A stretch of 64,000 nt of DNA from Epiperipatus broadwayi (Eukaryota > Onychophora > Udeonychophora > Euonychophora > Peripatidae): the NCBI GenBank assembly GCA_028023455.1, contig JAQFVV010012405.1, forward strand, positions 2,253,677-2,317,676, given 5' to 3'. Numbering within the stretch: position 1 is the stretch's first letter; every line of letters starts with the position of its first letter. The translations under genes were made by a program, and so were the position numbers. The notes under the pieces were generated by a model. That model was not told the DNA's origin. It ran no database searches and saw only the letters and a program-made list of their open reading frames with translations. Of this stretch, positions 59,529 to 64,000 are shown in pieces.

Positions 59529-62500
59529 ATACAAACTAAAAGTTAAAAAGTTTTTAAAAATAACAGTTAAGAAAATATTTTTTTTAAAAACAAATTCTTA
59601 AACTAACTTATATATAAATGCACATGACAGATGAAGATTTGCAACAAGAAAATATTAAATCTATATATAATTAAGGGAAGGCAAATATTGTTTGTTTCAA
59701 TATTTGAAATAATATTTTAATTTGTGAAGTGCCGATAGTTGAAAACTGAAATAAATCGAGATACTGCAAATCTCTAGCGCTCATTACAATACATAAATAA
59801 CAGCCAATCAGATGTTAAGGATAGCCGTCTAAAATGACATCAAACCTAAACACACAACAAAGATATAGCAAATTTAAAACAACTTAAAGTTATAAATGTT
59901 ATTAAAGGAAATTTACCTATCTAAATTCAAATATCCTATAGGATACAAAGTTCATTCAGTATTGTAACATTTTTGAAGCTTTTAGTCTATTTTTTTTAAA
60001 TTAGGTGCTGGTGTGATTGATAATTTTGTAGACAAGTATAGGCTTTAATGAAACTTCGTGGTACATTTCTGATATAGATTGATTAATTCATGGGAAAAGC
60101 ATGTTGTTGGGGAATAGCTATCATTTAAAAAATGAATAGGTAACTTAGTTCAAAATCTTTTTTAATCCTGTAGCTGATCATGAATTTGATATGGCGATTC
60201 ATTTTAAATATGCAACTTTGTAACTATGGATTTTTAACTTTCATTGTAATTTTCTGAAATTTTAATGTTAATGAACTAATTAAACTTATTCAGACTTTTT
60301 TTATAATTTTGTGCTTTTTTAAATGTGTTTATTTTTCTATAAATATCCATAATCTGCCACATCTTTATCTCTATATAAAGCTGTTTCAATATTCTTCACT
60401 TTTTTATTAATTAAACTAAGAGAATTAATAAAAATTAAGTACCAAAATATTTTAGAAAATGTTTCAACAGTAATTTAACTTTTTTTTCCTAGTTAAAATT
60501 ATTTAAAACGATATCAAATCTATTATTTGGATCTTTTGGTTATTATATGCAGAATATATTTATACATATATAGGATAGATTGTAATAATATTTATAGAGG
60601 AGTTGAGGTAAATTATGGCATAAAAAATTCTTTAAATATTTCTCATAAGGCTATGTCTTTATGACAATAAATATTCAATCTAGAAAAATTATTATTTTTA
60701 TAGTTGCAATAATTATTTAATTGCTCAAATATGCTAAATATATTGTAATGGTACATACCCTCTCAATAAGATAAGTTAAGGCAGTCACATCTCACTATAA
60801 TAAGATTTAAGGTTTTCATGTAGGATGCCACGAATGATGTGATTTAATTTTAATATAAAATTATATCAGTTCCAAATAAATAATTTATTATTTAATTATT
60901 AGTATAAATTATATCTAAACCACATCAAATCAATCTTCACCATAATCGATTTAACCGTTATGCTCAGAATTTAAACTCAGAGAAGTTTAACAATTGATTC
61001 TCTTCAGGGTATCAATATACTAGAATAATAATAATAAATCTCCTAACTTTTCAAAATGGGTTTTATGAAGTTAATATAATAATCAATAAATATTATATAT
61101 TAAATGTTTAATCTTATCTTATAAAATCAAATAAATAAAATAAATTAAAGACTTCATTTAGTTTAATATAAAACATAATAATTATTTATTTAACAAATAA
61201 ATAATTTAAACTTTATAATATATAAGAATTATTTATATATCTACTATCTTATATTTAAAATATAAATATATTCTATAACATTACATGATTTAATTGTTGA
61301 AAAGATCGTGTATAAAGATTTTGTAACTTATATAAAGTATATATATCTAAATATTAAGATTACTATATTGAAACTATCATATAATAATTAGATTATACAA
61401 ATAATAATTTAATTATTTGTATGTAATATTTTCATCTGTTCAAATGATTATATGTAATTTATGATCATTAATACAGAAAATATATAAATATATTTCATAC
61501 CAATGTTAATCATCTATTCAACTAGAATAAACAATGGTTATTAAACTATTTGACTTAGTACAAACAAAGTAGTGTCATGTCATACAAAATATGTAAATTG
61601 AAGAATAATTTAATTTCTTACCTCTAAATTCAATCTATCCCTTTAATATATTTATATACCTTTCCCATGTTAATATTTCTTATCCCATATCTAAATTTTT
61701 ATTAAATATAAAAAAATAAAAAATTTTTAAATTATTGATCTTTCCTTCTTATTCATTTCTTCAGTGAAAAGAATTTAACGATAAAGGAAATGAGATTAAT
61801 GTTCACCAATTGTAATTTTTAAGGATGGTATATATGTAAAAGTTAATGCAATAGTCCTAGATGTTCTTGGAATTTGCGAATTAAAATCCTTCGAAGATAA
61901 AATTCTTAATTTCTTGGATATTATGCATTGAAGAAGATAGTATGAAATCTCAAGTTGATGTTTAGCTTCCTTCTTGCATATAGACAGCACCTTCTTTTAT
62001 ACACAGTTCTTTTATTAGCAATTATAATTCTATTTTGAAGATATAGCTTATATATAATTTTAAAGGCATTTGGAAAAAGTTGTTACATATATATATTTGA
62101 TTAGACAAGCACATTTTATATATCCTACAATAATATTGGTGTTTTATTCACTTTGCATTTTTTTATAATTTGAAATAAGCAAATAGTTTATACTTTGTGG
62201 CTAATTTCATTAATTTAATTTACTTGAAGTTTTTGTAAAATGTTTCTTTTTAAAATGATCTTTATATTTAGAACTCCAACTAGAACAATCTTTATAGAAT
62301 ACGAAAATATATTCAAATTAAATAATTTAGAAATTACTATTTTTTAAGAAATATTAAAAATTTCTTCTAATAAGCTTTCTTATTAAATTGTTCAAAAATA
62401 TGGATTTCATCCTATACATTGTTCTTTAAATCAAACACAGTATAAGTCATTGTGAGGATATTGTTGAAAAGATAGAATCTTTAATCTTCTAATAAATTAT

Positions 62501-63494
62501 TTGATTTTTTTTATTCATAGTTGCATGAGTTTGCTAAAGCATATTCATATTATATATTGTGATATTACCATTCTATATTAAATCATTGAGTTAATTTCAT
62601 TCTCTTTAATTCATTGATAAATTGCATTTGAACTTAAAGGTTATCACCTTGTCAATTGTCTTTATTAATGAATTATTTCAACAAAGGTTTTTTATTTTAA
62701 AGAATGAAAAATACTATTTTACTATGTTACATATTTATTTTCATAAATATAATAGAAATAAAAATACAATGTATACATATTGATTATATGTATGTGTGAG
62801 TAATGTATACTCGTACAATATTATACTATTCAAAAGTGAATATTAATTCAATTTAGTGATAAAGAAATATTGGAACAAATTATCGTTCATTAACAAAAAA
62901 AATAATATGATTTTTTTAAAATTTCATAATAAATTCAATAATAAAAAAGGGGAAGGAGGAAATATCATTTTTCCAACATTAGCAACAAAATAAACTTTAT
63001 TATTTATAAAATTGTTAATTAGGAAGAATTCTCTACTTTTTCAAATATATAATTTTTATTTGTTTAAAAAACGACATACCCATACATATTAAAAAAAAAA
63101 CATTTTCAATATGGTAACTGTCTGTAAATATGATGTGAATATTGATTATCAATAAAAAGTTTTATAGCAGGCTAGTTATGTATGTTGGGAACTGCCCATG
63201 GTTTTAAACAAAAATCTTATAAGTGATTCTTTTCAGCTAAACTGAAAGTATTGTCAATACTTATATAATTGTGTTTCAGATACTACTGCAAAATATGTGG
63301 CTTCTTGGTAGAGAATGGTATGTTTATATGATGTGTATGTGCAATTGGTAAAATGTTGTAAGTAATTACATATGTTTAACATAGTAAAATTAAACTTAAA
63401 TACATTTTTTTTTGTTTGCTGACTTTGGCACACTTATATGAACATATCACATATTAGCAAAACTGATTTTTAATTTTATTTTTTGATGTTTTAG
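59529..63494. other. Intron between exons 3 and 4, no gene seen
   Basis: AT-rich intron. I see no mobile element and no coding block. The frame at 61796-61990 on the minus strand is not supported. Confidence 0.45.
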
Positions 63495-63576
63495 AGATCG
63501 TGAACAGCGTCTCTCTGCTTTAAGTGCTGCCCAAGAAGCACATGTCGAAGAATTGCAGAAGAAAATTCAGCAAAAG
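63495..63576 (+). CDS. SCAPER: SCAPER homologue, internal exon (last visible)
   Basis: This 82-nt exon supplies the third base of the split Arg codon and then 27 codons, starting DREQRLSALSAAQEAHVEEL and ending QKKIQQK. The acceptor is ttttag at 63489-63494 and the donor is GTATTT at 63577. An alternative AG two bases later would break the frame and is rejected. In SCAPER this block ends the long coiled coil; from family knowledge, a conserved segment leading to a C2H2-type zinc finger follows. That part lies beyond the window end. The 5' end of the next intron is visible and runs into a polypyrimidine tract at 63881-64000. Confidence 0.86.
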
Positions 63577-63880
63577 GTATTTATATATTATTTTAGCAGG
63601 ATTGAATTAATGAAAATAATAAATAATTTAATGAACTGGATTTTGTTCTTAGTTTCTAAATTAATTTCCAACTTATTTGTGTTGGAAAGGTATAATGGAA
63701 ATTAGTAAATGAAAAGTTGCTTATTTTACTCAATTCATGATTAATTCTTTTACATATTGATCAATTGCTAAGTTTCTTTTTAATCTGCTTCATATATTAA
63801 TGACTCCTTAAAATAATTTCTATGAGCTAATAAATAATAATCTGAATCTTATTTTACATAATTAGAAAAAATTCTCTTTT

Positions 63881-64000
63881 TTTTCAGATCTTTATTCTTT
63901 TCTTTCTTTCCTTTTTTCTTTTTTCCCCTTTCCTTTCTTTCCTTTCCTTTCTTTTTTCCTTTTCTTTCTTTCTTTTCTTTCTCTTCCCCTCTCCCTCTCT
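63881..64000. repeat. Polypyrimidine low-complexity tract running off the window
   Basis: An almost pure C/T tract (ctttctttcctttt-type units, ending ctctccctctct), extending to the last base. It is simple sequence within the intron after exon 4, and its full length is unknown. Confidence 0.85.

Noticed and set aside
1-64000. CRISPR arrays, bacterial operons, riboswitches, functional tRNA or rRNA genes
   Set aside because: The window is animal intronic DNA. I see no regular short repeat-spacer array, no intact cloverleaf and no rRNA sequence.
1-64000. Assignment to a cephalopod on the basis of large AT-rich introns and dense repeats
   Set aside because: The short dispersed repeats I associate with octopus and squid are not seen, and nothing else is diagnostic. 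The organism is left as an unidentified invertebrate.

Overview
This window is strongly AT-rich nuclear DNA from an animal, almost certainly an invertebrate. The reasons are GT-AG introns of 4 to 28 kb, a conserved metazoan gene split into small exons, and intronic DNA full of RTE-type LINEs, a Penelope-like element and fold-back DNA repeats. The species cannot be fixed from the sequence. The RTE families and the low GC fit an arthropod (for example an arachnid) or another invertebrate with large introns. There are no operons, rRNA genes or CRISPR arrays.

The only host gene I can support is on the + strand. Four internal exons (14172-14273, 42601-42654, 59209-59351, 63495-63576) splice in one open frame. 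They encode a charged coiled-coil stretch that I recognise as the central region of SCAPER (S-phase cyclin A-associated protein in the ER). The visible introns are about 28.3, 16.6 and 4.1 kb. The promoter, the N-terminal exons and the 3' part, including the C2H2 zinc finger expected just downstream, lie outside the window.

Everything else is intronic or upstream repeat sequence. 1-3125 holds two copies of a DNA transposon with terminal inverted repeats, one with a nested palindromic insert. 3400-7500 is a nearly complete RTE LINE split by a 1.2-kb repeat array with a 15-bp target-site duplication. 7976-8457 has two fold-back repeats side by side. 11590-12500 is an unidentified, less AT-rich island with a 102-codon open frame. 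20960-25590 is a graveyard of LINE pieces ending in a 5'-truncated RTE. 33768-37280 is a full-length but broken copy of the same RTE. 40240-44650 holds a large palindrome, exon 2 and a local duplication. 47350-50600 holds a Penelope-like element with a GIY-YIG endonuclease arranged head to head, followed by modular repeats. 51908-52118 is a perfect palindrome with 99-bp arms.

The most distinctive signal is two modular fold-back families, called A/B and C here. Each has long inverted arms, and each has unit lengths near 466-478 bp repeated head to tail. Together they occur about a dozen times. I do not recognise either as a named family. Copies lie in opposite orientations around the in-frame 54-nt exon 2, so they could form intronic double-stranded RNA that affects splicing. 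That last point is inference.
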